Positions 17,640-24,164 of a stretch of DNA of 47,327 nt are shown here, one piece after another. Position 1 is the stretch's first letter. Each line of letters opens with the position of its first letter. The notes beneath the pieces are model-generated. The model did not search any database. It worked only from the letters and a program-made list of their open reading frames with translations, and was not told where the DNA came from. Position numbers and translations under genes: made by a program. The stretch spans positions 1 to 47,327 of the forward strand of contig JAHBWG010000076.1 in the NCBI GenBank assembly GCA_019637095.1. The letters are read 5' to 3'. Origin of the DNA: Sandaracinaceae bacterium. Lineage in GTDB: Bacteria; Myxococcota_A; Polyangia; Polyangiales; Sandaracinaceae.

Positions 17640-18548
17640 CTAAGCGCGCTCGCCCTCGGGCGCGGGGGGCGTGAGCGCCTCGGCGCCGAGCAGGACGAGC
17701 GCGATCCACACGAGGTCGGCGAGCAAGAGGTGCACGAGCTGCATCCACGTCGGCGCGAGGAGCACGAGGTTCACCAGGCCGCCGAGGACCTGGAGGAAGA
17801 ACAGCCCGACGAGCGCGATGGCGAGCCGGCGCGCGCGCGGCGCGCGGCGACCGACGACGACCGCGACGACGGTGACGAGCACGCTCACGCCGATCGCGGC
17901 GAGCGGGTGCCAGATGCGCAGCCGGATCAGGAAGTGCGCCGTCGGCGAGAGATCCTGCGCGACGCCCTCGGCGAGGCTCGTCGCAGGGAACAGCGTGTCG
18001 CCCAGCGCGGTGACCGCGCCGGTCGTCGCGACGCCGAGGGTCGCGAGCAGGGCGGCGATCACCCACAGGCCCAGTGGCCGCCACGCGAGGCGCGGCGCGT
18101 CCGGTGCGGCGGCGCGGGCGGCGAGCGTCAGGCTCCCGACCAAGAGAAACGTGTTGACGAGGTGCGCGGCCACCCAGACCGCGCGCGCGGGGCTGCGATC
18201 GCCCGCGACGTACTCGAGCAGCACGAGGCCGGCGCCGATCGCCGACTCCGTGATCATGAACAGCAGCGAGAGCGCGGCGGGCGCGCGCATCGGGTGGCCC
18301 TTGGGCCGGCGCGCGAACGCCGCGACGGTGAGCGCCACGACGAGCAGGAACGCGACGCCGCTCGTGAGGCGGTGTGTCAGCTCGATCGCGGTCTCGATCG
18401 TCTCGGGTCGCGGGACGACCTCGCCGTTGCAGGTCGGCCAGTGCGAGCCGCACCCCGCCCCCGAGCCGGTCGCTCGCACGAGCGCGCCCCAGAGGATCAC
18501 GAACAGGGTGAAGGCGGTGACGCCCCAGGCGAAGCGGCGCATCGGCAC
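17640..18548 (-). CDS. ctaA: Heme A synthase (CtaA/COX15)
   Basis: A 302-residue integral membrane protein with eight hydrophobic segments in two four-helix bundles. WGALVRATGSGAGCGSHWPTCNG is the family signature after helix 1, with its cysteine pair. Heme-binding histidines appear in IELTHRLTSG, AVWVAAHLVNTF, LRIWHPLAAIG and QLVHLLLADL. It oxidises the C8 methyl of heme O to give heme A for cytochrome c oxidase. No cox genes or ctaB are adjacent, so it is unlinked here. A second in-frame ATG two codons in (18542) is an equally good start. It is divergent from the sulfatase-family gene. Confidence 0.93.
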   Translation of the reverse strand: MPMRRFAWGVTAFTLFVILWGALVRATGSGAGCGSHWPTCNGEVVPRPETIETAIELTHRLTSGVAFLLVVALTVAAFARRPKGHPMRAPAALSLLFMITESAIGAGLVLLEYVAGDRSPARAVWVAAHLVNTFLLVGSLTLAARAAAPDAPRLAWRPLGLWVIAALLATLGVATTGAVTALGDTLFPATSLAEGVAQDLSPTAHFLIRLRIWHPLAAIGVSVLVTVVAVVVGRRAPRARRLAIALVGLFFLQVLGGLVNLVLLAPTWMQLVHLLLADLVWIALVLLGAEALTPPAPEGERA

Positions 18549-18590
18549 GCGGGGAGGTAGTTCTACGGGCTCGTGTTATCAAGGTCATCC

Positions 18591-20525
18591 ATGCGTGTGC
18601 ACGGCATCGTCGCGGCGATCCCGCTCTCGGGGGCGGCCATCGCGCTCCTCGAGCTGACGCGGCTGCCCGCGGCGGCGCTCGCGCCGGACCGCCTGCTCGC
18701 CGCGCTCGCGCAGCTCGCGCGCGCGACGTTCACGACGTTCGCGGTCCCCGCGCTCCTCGTGGTCGCGACCGCGCTCGTGCTCTCGGAGCGCACGCGCCCG
18801 CGCCTGCGCGACGGCGCGCTCGCCGCGCTCGGAATCGCGCAGGTCGCGTGCGCGCGCGAGGTGCTGATCGAGTACCCCGCGTTCGCGAGCAGCCTGCCGG
18901 TGACCGCCGCGCTCGCGCTCCTGGGCGCGGCGGCCGCGGCCGGGCACGTCGGGCTCGCCCATCCGTCGCGCGCGGGCCGTGGGATCGGGGTCGCGCTCGT
19001 GCTCACGTCGTTGATCGTCGCGCGCGCGCACTACGCGCTCTACGTCGGGCTGTATCCGACGCTGCACCTCGCGACCTTGCAGCTCTGCTTCGTGGGCTGC
19101 GTGCTCGGCGCGGGGCTCGCGCTCGGCGCGCGCGAGCCCGAGCGCGCGCCCGGGCTGCGCGTCACCGCGGGCGCCGCCGCCGCGCTCGTCGCCCTCGCCC
19201 TCGTCGAGCTGCCGGCGAGCGCGTGGGCGCGCCCGATGGTCACCGCCTACACCGAGCTCGGCCGCGCCGCGGGCGTCGCCGCGGCGCTCGCGCGCGACGG
19301 CGAGCACCTCGTGCCGACGGCGCCGCCGCCCGCGCGCACGAGCGCGCTCTTCGCGCCCGACGAGGACGCCGAGGCGCGGTTCGCGGCGGCGTCCGGGCTG
19401 CCGCCGCTCGACGTCGCGCTCGCGGACTACGACGTCTTGCTCGTCCTCGCCGACGCGACGCGGTTCGATCGCACCTCCCTCGCCGACGACGCGCCGCCGA
19501 CGACGCCGCGCCTGCGCGCGCTCGTGCAGGCCGGCGCGCACGTCCACACGCGCGCGCGCGCCCCCTCGAACGGCACGTTCCCCTCGCTCTCCGCGATGCT
19601 CTCGATGCGCCCGCTCATGTTCACGGACGTGGACCTCGAGCCGCGCTTCTGGCGCGGGACGCTGCGCGCGGAGCGCCCGAGCGCGCCCGAGGTGCTGCGC
19701 GACGCGGGGCGCGAGACGTTCTGGGTCGGCCACGACCACGAGCGCTGCTTCAGCGAGCACGGCCGCGGGCTCGAGCGCGGGTTCGACCGGCGCGTGCTCG
19801 TCGAGGAGCGCCGCGACGCGCCGCCGCGCGACGTCGACGCCGAGATCGCGGACGAGGCGGTCCGCGCGCTCCGCGCCGCGCGCGGCCGCTTCTTCGGGCT
19901 CGTGTTCTTCGTCGGCCCGCACGACCCCTACCACGGCGGCTACGACGCGGAGCTCGCGCGCTTCGATCGCGCGCTCGGTCGCGTGCTCGACGCGGTCGAC
20001 CTCTCGCGCACGATCGTGATCGTCACGAGCGATCACGGCGAGGCGTTCGGCGAGCACGGCCACTCGCACCACCTGACGAGCGTGTTCGCCGAGCAGGTCC
20101 ACGTGCCGCTCGTGACGTGGATCGGGGGCCGCCGCGGCGCGCGCCACGACGCGCCGACGTCGACGGCGTACCTCTTCCCGTGGCTGCTCCTCGCGGGCGG
20201 TGAGCGCGAGCAGGCGGCCGCCCGGGCGGTCCTGCGCGAGGACGTCGGCCCGATGCTGCGCGCGCTCGATGGCGCGGTGGTCAGCGAGATGATCGGCCCC
20301 GATCGCCAGGAGGTCGCGCTCGCCTGGCACGACACGACCGTCGTCTACGACGTGCTCGCGGAGCTGCCGCGCCTGTTCGACCCGCGCGTCGACCCGGGCG
20401 AGCTCCGCGACCTGCGCGAAGAGGACGAGGCGCGCGTGGAGCGCGTCCTGCCGCTGCTCGCGCGCTATCGCAGCCTGCGCTTCGAAGGGCGCCGGTTCCG
20501 CTTCGTCATGGAGGGCTCGCCGTGA
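18591..20525 (+). CDS. Membrane-anchored sulfatase/phosphoethanolamine-transferase-superfamily enzyme
   Basis: A 644-residue protein. The N-terminal third (about 1-210) has five or six hydrophobic helices. The catalytic domain (about 270-600) is of the alkaline-phosphatase/sulfatase fold: first metal ligand in VLLVLADATRFDRTSL; the nucleophile loop RAPSNGTFPSLSAMLSM, where a Thr or Ser replaces the formylglycine Cys of true sulfatases; VFFVGPHDPYHGGY; and the second metal site IVIVTSDHGEAFGEHGHSHH. The combination resembles LtaS and lipid-A phosphoethanolamine transferases more than Cys-type sulfatases, so envelope modification is likely; the donor is unknown. Its stop overlaps the start of the DUF502 gene (GTGA), indicating coupled translation. 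Confidence 0.82.
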   Translation: MRVHGIVAAIPLSGAAIALLELTRLPAAALAPDRLLAALAQLARATFTTFAVPALLVVATALVLSERTRPRLRDGALAALGIAQVACAREVLIEYPAFASSLPVTAALALLGAAAAAGHVGLAHPSRAGRGIGVALVLTSLIVARAHYALYVGLYPTLHLATLQLCFVGCVLGAGLALGAREPERAPGLRVTAGAAAALVALALVELPASAWARPMVTAYTELGRAAGVAAALARDGEHLVPTAPPPARTSALFAPDEDAEARFAAASGLPPLDVALADYDVLLVLADATRFDRTSLADDAPPTTPRLRALVQAGAHVHTRARAPSNGTFPSLSAMLSMRPLMFTDVDLEPRFWRGTLRAERPSAPEVLRDAGRETFWVGHDHERCFSEHGRGLERGFDRRVLVEERRDAPPRDVDAEIADEAVRALRAARGRFFGLVFFVGPHDPYHGGYDAELARFDRALGRVLDAVDLSRTIVIVTSDHGEAFGEHGHSHHLTSVFAEQVHVPLVTWIGGRRGARHDAPTSTAYLFPWLLLAGGEREQAAARAVLREDVGPMLRALDGAVVSEMIGPDRQEVALAWHDTTVVYDVLAELPRLFDPRVDPGELRDLREEDEARVERVLPLLARYRSLRFEGRRFRFVMEGSP

Positions 20526-21109
20526 AGACCGTCGCCAAGATCTTCTTCCAGGGTCTGCTCGTGTTCGTGCCCCTCGTCGGCACCGTCGCGCTCGTGTCGT
20601 GGGTCTTGATCACGCTCGACTCGCTCATCCCGCTCGACGTGCCGTTCGCGGGGCTCGGGCTCGTGCTGCTCGTGATCTTCACGCTCGGGTTGCTCGCGAG
20701 CAACGTCGTCGGCCGCACGGCGCTCGGGTGGCTCGAGCGCGGGCTCGAGTCGGTGCCGCTCGTGAAGATCGTGTACCGCTCGATCAAGGATCTGCTCGGG
20801 GCGTTCGTCGGCGACGCGCGCTCGTTCGACAAGCCGGCGATGGTGCGCGTGAGCGACGACGTGCGCGTGTTCGGCTTCGTCACGTGCGACCGGTTCGAGG
20901 ACCCGCGCCTGGCCGGTCACGTCGCGGTGTACCTGCCGCAGTCCTACAACTTCGCGGGCAACCTGATGATCGTGCCCGAGGAGCGCGTCGAGCCGGTCGA
21001 CGCGGACAGCGCGCAGTTCATGGCGTTCATCGTCTCGGGCGGCGTCGCGCGGATGAGCGCCGCGCGCACCGCCATCGACAGCCAGCTCCCCCTGCTGCGC
21101 TCGCGCTGA
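20522..21109 (+). CDS. DUF502 membrane protein
   Basis: A 195-residue protein with two transmembrane helices (about 8-30 and 42-62: FFQGLLVFVPLVGTVALVSWVL and GLGLVLLVIFTLGLLASNVVG) and a cytoplasmic domain beginning WLERGLESVPLVKIVYRSIK, the DUF502 hallmark, with FGFVTCDR and GHVAVYLPQSYNFAGNLMIVP further on. Family function is unknown; members occur near envelope genes. Start GTG 20522 overlaps the stop of the sulfatase-family gene by four bases, so both are made from one mRNA. Its stop is 21 bases before the MntA-HepT pair. Confidence 0.85.
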   Translation: MKTVAKIFFQGLLVFVPLVGTVALVSWVLITLDSLIPLDVPFAGLGLVLLVIFTLGLLASNVVGRTALGWLERGLESVPLVKIVYRSIKDLLGAFVGDARSFDKPAMVRVSDDVRVFGFVTCDRFEDPRLAGHVAVYLPQSYNFAGNLMIVPEERVEPVDADSAQFMAFIVSGGVARMSAARTAIDSQLPLLRSR

Positions 21110-21118
21110 GCGCGCGGG

Positions 21119-21124
21119 TATACT
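21119..21124 (+). promoter_or_regulatory. mntA-hepT -10 element
   Basis: TATACT, five of six matches to the sigma-70 -10 consensus, lies six bases before the GTG at 21131. I see no good -35 at 17 bp. It would give a leaderless transcript independent of the DUF502 gene. Confidence 0.4.
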
Positions 21125-21130
21125 GGGGCC

Positions 21131-21523
21131 GTGGACTCGGCGCTGCGTGCACGGCTCGAGGCGGTCCTCGGGGCGTACCCCGGGCTCGTCGCGGCGTGGG
21201 TCTTCGGGAGCGTCGCGCGCGGCGACGAACGGGCCGACAGCGACGTCGACGTCGCCGTGCTCCTCGGCCGGGGCGATCGGCCGCAGCGCCTCTCGGACCT
21301 CCCGCTCGACCTCGAGGCGGCGCTCGCCGAGGCGGTCGGGCGCGAGGTGGATCTCGTCGCGCTCGACTGGGCACCCGTGGACCTGATCCACCGGGTCCTC
21401 CGGGACGGAGTGCTCGTGCTCGAGCGCGACAAGGGCGCGCGGATCCGCTTCGAGGTCGACGCCCGCAACCGGTACTTCGATCTGCTCCCGGTCTTGCGGG
21501 AGTACCGGCGGACGGCGCCGTGA
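21131..21523 (+). CDS. mntA: MntA-like nucleotidyltransferase antitoxin
   Basis: A 130-residue minimal nucleotidyltransferase. The motif G26-S27-V-A-R-G then S37-D38-V-D40 is the polymerase-beta-type 'GSxxRGxxxxxSDxD' site, with two metal-binding aspartates intact; the third acidic strand is REVDLVALDW. In known MNT-HEPN pairs, such as Shewanella MntA-HepT, this enzyme adds AMP groups to a tyrosine of the HEPN toxin and silences it. Here the start of the HEPN gene overlaps its stop (GTGA), the standard arrangement. Size and motif spacing are normal. Confidence 0.88.
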   Translation: MDSALRARLEAVLGAYPGLVAAWVFGSVARGDERADSDVDVAVLLGRGDRPQRLSDLPLDLEAALAEAVGREVDLVALDWAPVDLIHRVLRDGVLVLERDKGARIRFEVDARNRYFDLLPVLREYRRTAP

Positions 21524-21948
21524 CCGACGCGGACCTCGTCGCGAAGAAGCTCGCCTTCGTAGAGACGTGCGTGCGCGAGCTGCGGACGCTCGCCCGAGTC
21601 GACGTCATCGAGCACGATCTGCGCGAGCGACGCTTCGTCGAGCACACCCTCCAGATCGCGATCCAGGCGTGCCAGGACGTCGCGTCGCACATCGTGTCGG
21701 ACGAGCGGCTCGGGGAGCCGCGGACGAACCAGGCGTTGTTCGGCGCGCTCGAGGAGGCGGGGTGGATCGACGCGCCTCTCGCCCTCTCCCTGCGGCGGGC
21801 CGTGGGGCTGCGCAACATCCTGGTGCACGGGTACTCTGCGGTCGATCCTGCGGTCGTCCGCGACGTCGTCGAGCACCACCTCGACGACCTGCTCGCGTTC
21901 GTCGAGGCCGTGCGGGCGGGATCGACCGCCGTGACCGAGGATCAGTAG
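21520..21948 (+). CDS. hepT: HepT-like HEPN ribonuclease toxin
   Basis: A 142-residue helical protein of the HepT/DUF86 family. The catalytic motif R98-N-x-x-x-H103 (RNILVHGY) is intact. Y105, two residues after the histidine, is the tyrosine that MntA adenylylates in characterised pairs. QIAIQACQDVASHIVSDE is the conserved second helix. Expected role: an RNase that arrests growth when not modified. GTG at 21520 overlaps the mntA stop. The 3' end overlaps the convergent lectin-domain gene by seven bases. Both catalytic sites being intact suggests a working module. Confidence 0.88.
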   Translation: MTDADLVAKKLAFVETCVRELRTLARVDVIEHDLRERRFVEHTLQIAIQACQDVASHIVSDERLGEPRTNQALFGALEEAGWIDAPLALSLRRAVGLRNILVHGYSAVDPAVVRDVVEHHLDDLLAFVEAVRAGSTAVTEDQ

Positions 21949-22826
21949 CGCTCGCAGACGTACGCCTGCGCGGTGTCGCAGCTCGCGTCGTACCAGCGGC
22001 CCATCTCGCGGGCGCGCGCGACGGTGCAGCGCGGGGCGGCGTTGCTGTCCGGTTTGTCGCTCTCCCAGCCGGTGTAGCGGCCGTCGACGGCGGAGCCGCC
22101 GAGGACGCCCGCCCAGAAGTCGGCGCCGTCGGCCCAGCGCCAGCGGCCGCTGCCGTCGCCCTCGACGCGGCCGCCGAGGAAGTGGTCGCCGATGCCGCCG
22201 GCCGCCGACGCGGTGGCGAAGAGGAACTCGTTCTCCGCCGCCGTGTCGACGCGGACCATGCGCATGCCCGCGGCGATGCACGCGTCGCGGGCGGCGGCCC
22301 ACGCGACGCGCGCGGAGCAGAACATGTAGCCGTGCCCGCCGAACGCCACGCCGCGGCAGCCGGTCGGGCAGGGCACGTCGTCGATCCCGCCGGAGCAATC
22401 GTTGTCGAGCCCGTCGCAGGTCTCGCGCGAGTCGGGGTAGACGACGTGCGATCCGTCGTCGCAGTCGCCGCCGCGATCGAGCGCGCCGTCGGGGCGGCTG
22501 CACGCGACGATGGTGTTGGTGTCCGAGCCCCAGCCGTCGCCGTCGAGGTCGCGGTGGTAGCGCGTGCCGTCGGTCGCGTCCTCGTCGATGCGCCCGTCGC
22601 AGTCGTCGTCGCGCCCGTTGCAGCGCTCGGGCATCGGCGTGCAGTCGGCCGCGTCGAACGGCGTCTGCGCGTCGGCCTCGGCGGGCGTCGCGTCGAGCGG
22701 CGCGCTCGCGTCGCGCGGGCCGCCGCCGGCGTCGGAGCCGCGCGGGTCGGGATCGGGCGCGCCCTGCGCGCAGGCGCAGAGCAAGAGGGCGGCGAGGGTA
22801 CGGCGGAGCCCGGGCACGAGCCTCAT
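21942..22826 (-). CDS. Lipoprotein with MopE-type metal-binding repeats and C-type lectin domain
   Basis: A 294-residue secreted protein. The signal peptide ends LLLCAC (lipobox near residue 18-20), followed by an Asp/Ala/Gly-rich linker. Residues about 62-150 hold MopE-type 'putative metal-binding motif' repeats: CNGRDDDCDGRIDED, RDLDGDGWGSDTN, CDGLDNDCSGGIDD, rich in calcium-style DxDxDG loops. Residues about 155-294 are a C-type lectin fold: YMFCSARVAWAAARDACIA, RMVRVDTAAENEFL, FLGGRVEG, and the terminal RWYDASCDTAQAYVCERY with the paired cysteines. The protein probably binds surface glycans or matrix in a calcium-dependent way. This combination is common in myxobacterial secretomes. Confidence 0.82.
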   Translation of the reverse strand: MRLVPGLRRTLAALLLCACAQGAPDPDPRGSDAGGGPRDASAPLDATPAEADAQTPFDAADCTPMPERCNGRDDDCDGRIDEDATDGTRYHRDLDGDGWGSDTNTIVACSRPDGALDRGGDCDDGSHVVYPDSRETCDGLDNDCSGGIDDVPCPTGCRGVAFGGHGYMFCSARVAWAAARDACIAAGMRMVRVDTAAENEFLFATASAAGGIGDHFLGGRVEGDGSGRWRWADGADFWAGVLGGSAVDGRYTGWESDKPDSNAAPRCTVARAREMGRWYDASCDTAQAYVCERY

Positions 22827-22901
22827 GGTGCCACCGCTCCGCGAAATATCGACCCCGGACGCGCCGTAAGGACCGCCGCACTCGACGACAACGAAGGAGC
22901 C

Positions 22902-23768
22902 ATGCCCGTGACGACCCGCTCGATCCTCTTCGCCCTCGCCCTCGCCGCCGTCCCCTCGCTCGCCCTCGCGCAGGCGCCCGACCGCGTCGCGTTCGGCCAC
23001 GACGTCCGCGTCGGCGCGCACGAGCTGGTCGGTGACGCCGTCTCGTTCGGCGGCGACACCGTCGTCGACGGCGTCGTCGAGGGCGACGCCGTCGCGTTCG
23101 GCGGCTCGGTCATCCTGCGCGGCGGCGCGGACGTGCGCGGAGACGCGGTCGCGTTCGGCGGCCAGGTGCGCGACGAGCGCGCGGCCGACGGGGCGGTCGG
23201 GCCCGCGGCGCCGGTGATCGTGCCCGCGCGCGAGCCGGGCTTCTTCGAGGGGCTGTGGGCCTTCCTCGGCGAGACGGCGCGCAGCGCGGTGCTGCACGCG
23301 CTGCTCTTCCTGCTCGGCCTGTTGATGATCGGCGCGGGCCGCGAGCGGCTGCGCGTCCTGCAGGCCGCGATGGTCGAGGACGGCGTGAAGACGGCGGGCG
23401 CCGGCCTCGTCGGCTACGTCGCCGCGATCGCCGCCATCGTCTTGTTCGCGCTCACCGTCATCGGCATCCCGGCCGCGATCGTCGTCGGCCTCGCGCTGCC
23501 GCTCGCGACCTACGTCGGGCTCGCCGCCGCCGCGACGGTCCTCGGCGCCGCGCTCCCGATCCCGCAGCTGCGTGGCAAGGAGATCCATCAGCTCGCCGCC
23601 GGCGTCGCGGTGTTGTTCCTCGCCTCGCTCGTGCCGGTGGCCGGCGGGATCTTCACCGCGGCGGTCGCGTGCCTCGGCCTCGGCGCGCTGCTCCGCACGC
23701 GCCTCGCCACGACGCCCCACGAGACCGCGACCCCCGCGGGCCCCTACCGCACGCCCGCCGCCCTCTGA
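22902..23768 (+). CDS. Exported beta-helix (polymer-forming-like) membrane protein
   Basis: A 288-residue protein. The signal peptide (about 1-23) ends SLALAQA. Residues about 30-95 form a repeat of about 18 residues around 'GDAVxFGGxVxxxGxVxG' (VGDAVSFGGDTVVDGVVEGD, AVAFGGSVILRGGADVRGDA, VAFGGQVRDE), a bactofilin-like left-handed beta-helix placed outside the membrane. The C-terminal half has four hydrophobic helices (about 120-145, 165-190, 192-222, 235-262). Proteins with this layout are annotated 'polymer-forming' and are thought to organise or sense at the membrane; role unknown. A clear ribosome binding site (AAGGAG) precedes ATG 22902. Confidence 0.75.
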   Translation: MPVTTRSILFALALAAVPSLALAQAPDRVAFGHDVRVGAHELVGDAVSFGGDTVVDGVVEGDAVAFGGSVILRGGADVRGDAVAFGGQVRDERAADGAVGPAAPVIVPAREPGFFEGLWAFLGETARSAVLHALLFLLGLLMIGAGRERLRVLQAAMVEDGVKTAGAGLVGYVAAIAAIVLFALTVIGIPAAIVVGLALPLATYVGLAAAATVLGAALPIPQLRGKEIHQLAAGVAVLFLASLVPVAGGIFTAAVACLGLGALLRTRLATTPHETATPAGPYRTPAAL

Positions 23769-23939
23769 GCCGCGTGCGGAGGTTGCAACGCTCTACCACT
23801 CGTCTCGGGGCGCGCGGCTGGAGATGGTCGCCGGCCGTAGGCGGACGGGCACCAGGGGCGACGGCTGCGGAATCCTCAGACTCATCCGTCGATAGATGGG
23901 GGAACGAGTCAGTCACCGTCGTCGGCTCAGAGCAGAGAG

Positions 23940-23974
23940 TTAACCCGTTCGGGTTAAGTCGTTCGGGCTAACCC
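23940..23974 (+). repeat. Three-armed inverted repeat
   Basis: TTAACCCG (23940-23947) pairs with CGGGTTAA (23950-23957). The middle arm can pair instead with CTAACCC (23968-23974). It may end transcription of the beta-helix gene or act in the protease leader; no T-run follows. Confidence 0.5.
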
Positions 23975-24007
23975 AGGCAGGGGGCCAGTCCGCGTCCCGC
24001 CCGCGCC

Positions 24008-24036
24008 TTGACTCCTAAGTGAACGCACCATACGAT
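24008..24036 (+). promoter_or_regulatory. Protease-gene promoter
   Basis: TTGACT (24008-24013) and TACGAT (24031-24036) are exactly 17 bp apart, the best sigma-70 match in this window. The predicted start point, about 24043, coincides with a GTG codon and is three bases before the run of ten C. Confidence 0.6.
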
Positions 24037-24045
24037 CGCAGCGTG

Positions 24046-24055
24046 CCCCCCCCCC
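24046..24055 (+). repeat. Homopolymer run of ten C
   Basis: C10 directly after GTG 24043. With 10 C, that GTG (and the one at 24019) is out of frame with the protease; with 11 or 8 C it would be in frame. Confidence 0.85.
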
Positions 24056-24164
24056 GGCGAAATCAGAACGAGTTGCGTTACGTTCCAGTGGTCTGAGCGC
24101 GTGCGCTGGCCTCACAGCACTCGTACCGATACTCATCGGGTGTGCTGCGGGCGAATCCTCTAGC

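Larger units (their letters stand above)
23769..24042 (+). other. Intergenic region before the protease gene
   Basis: No supported gene. Composition changes here from very GC-rich to more balanced. It contains alternative hairpins at 23940-23974 and the protease promoter at 24008-24036. Confidence 0.6.

Noticed and set aside
17600-18588. Upstream extension of the ferritin-fusion frame
   Set aside because: It is antisense-like, lying over ctaA on the same strand in another frame; the signal anchor begins at ATG 17580.
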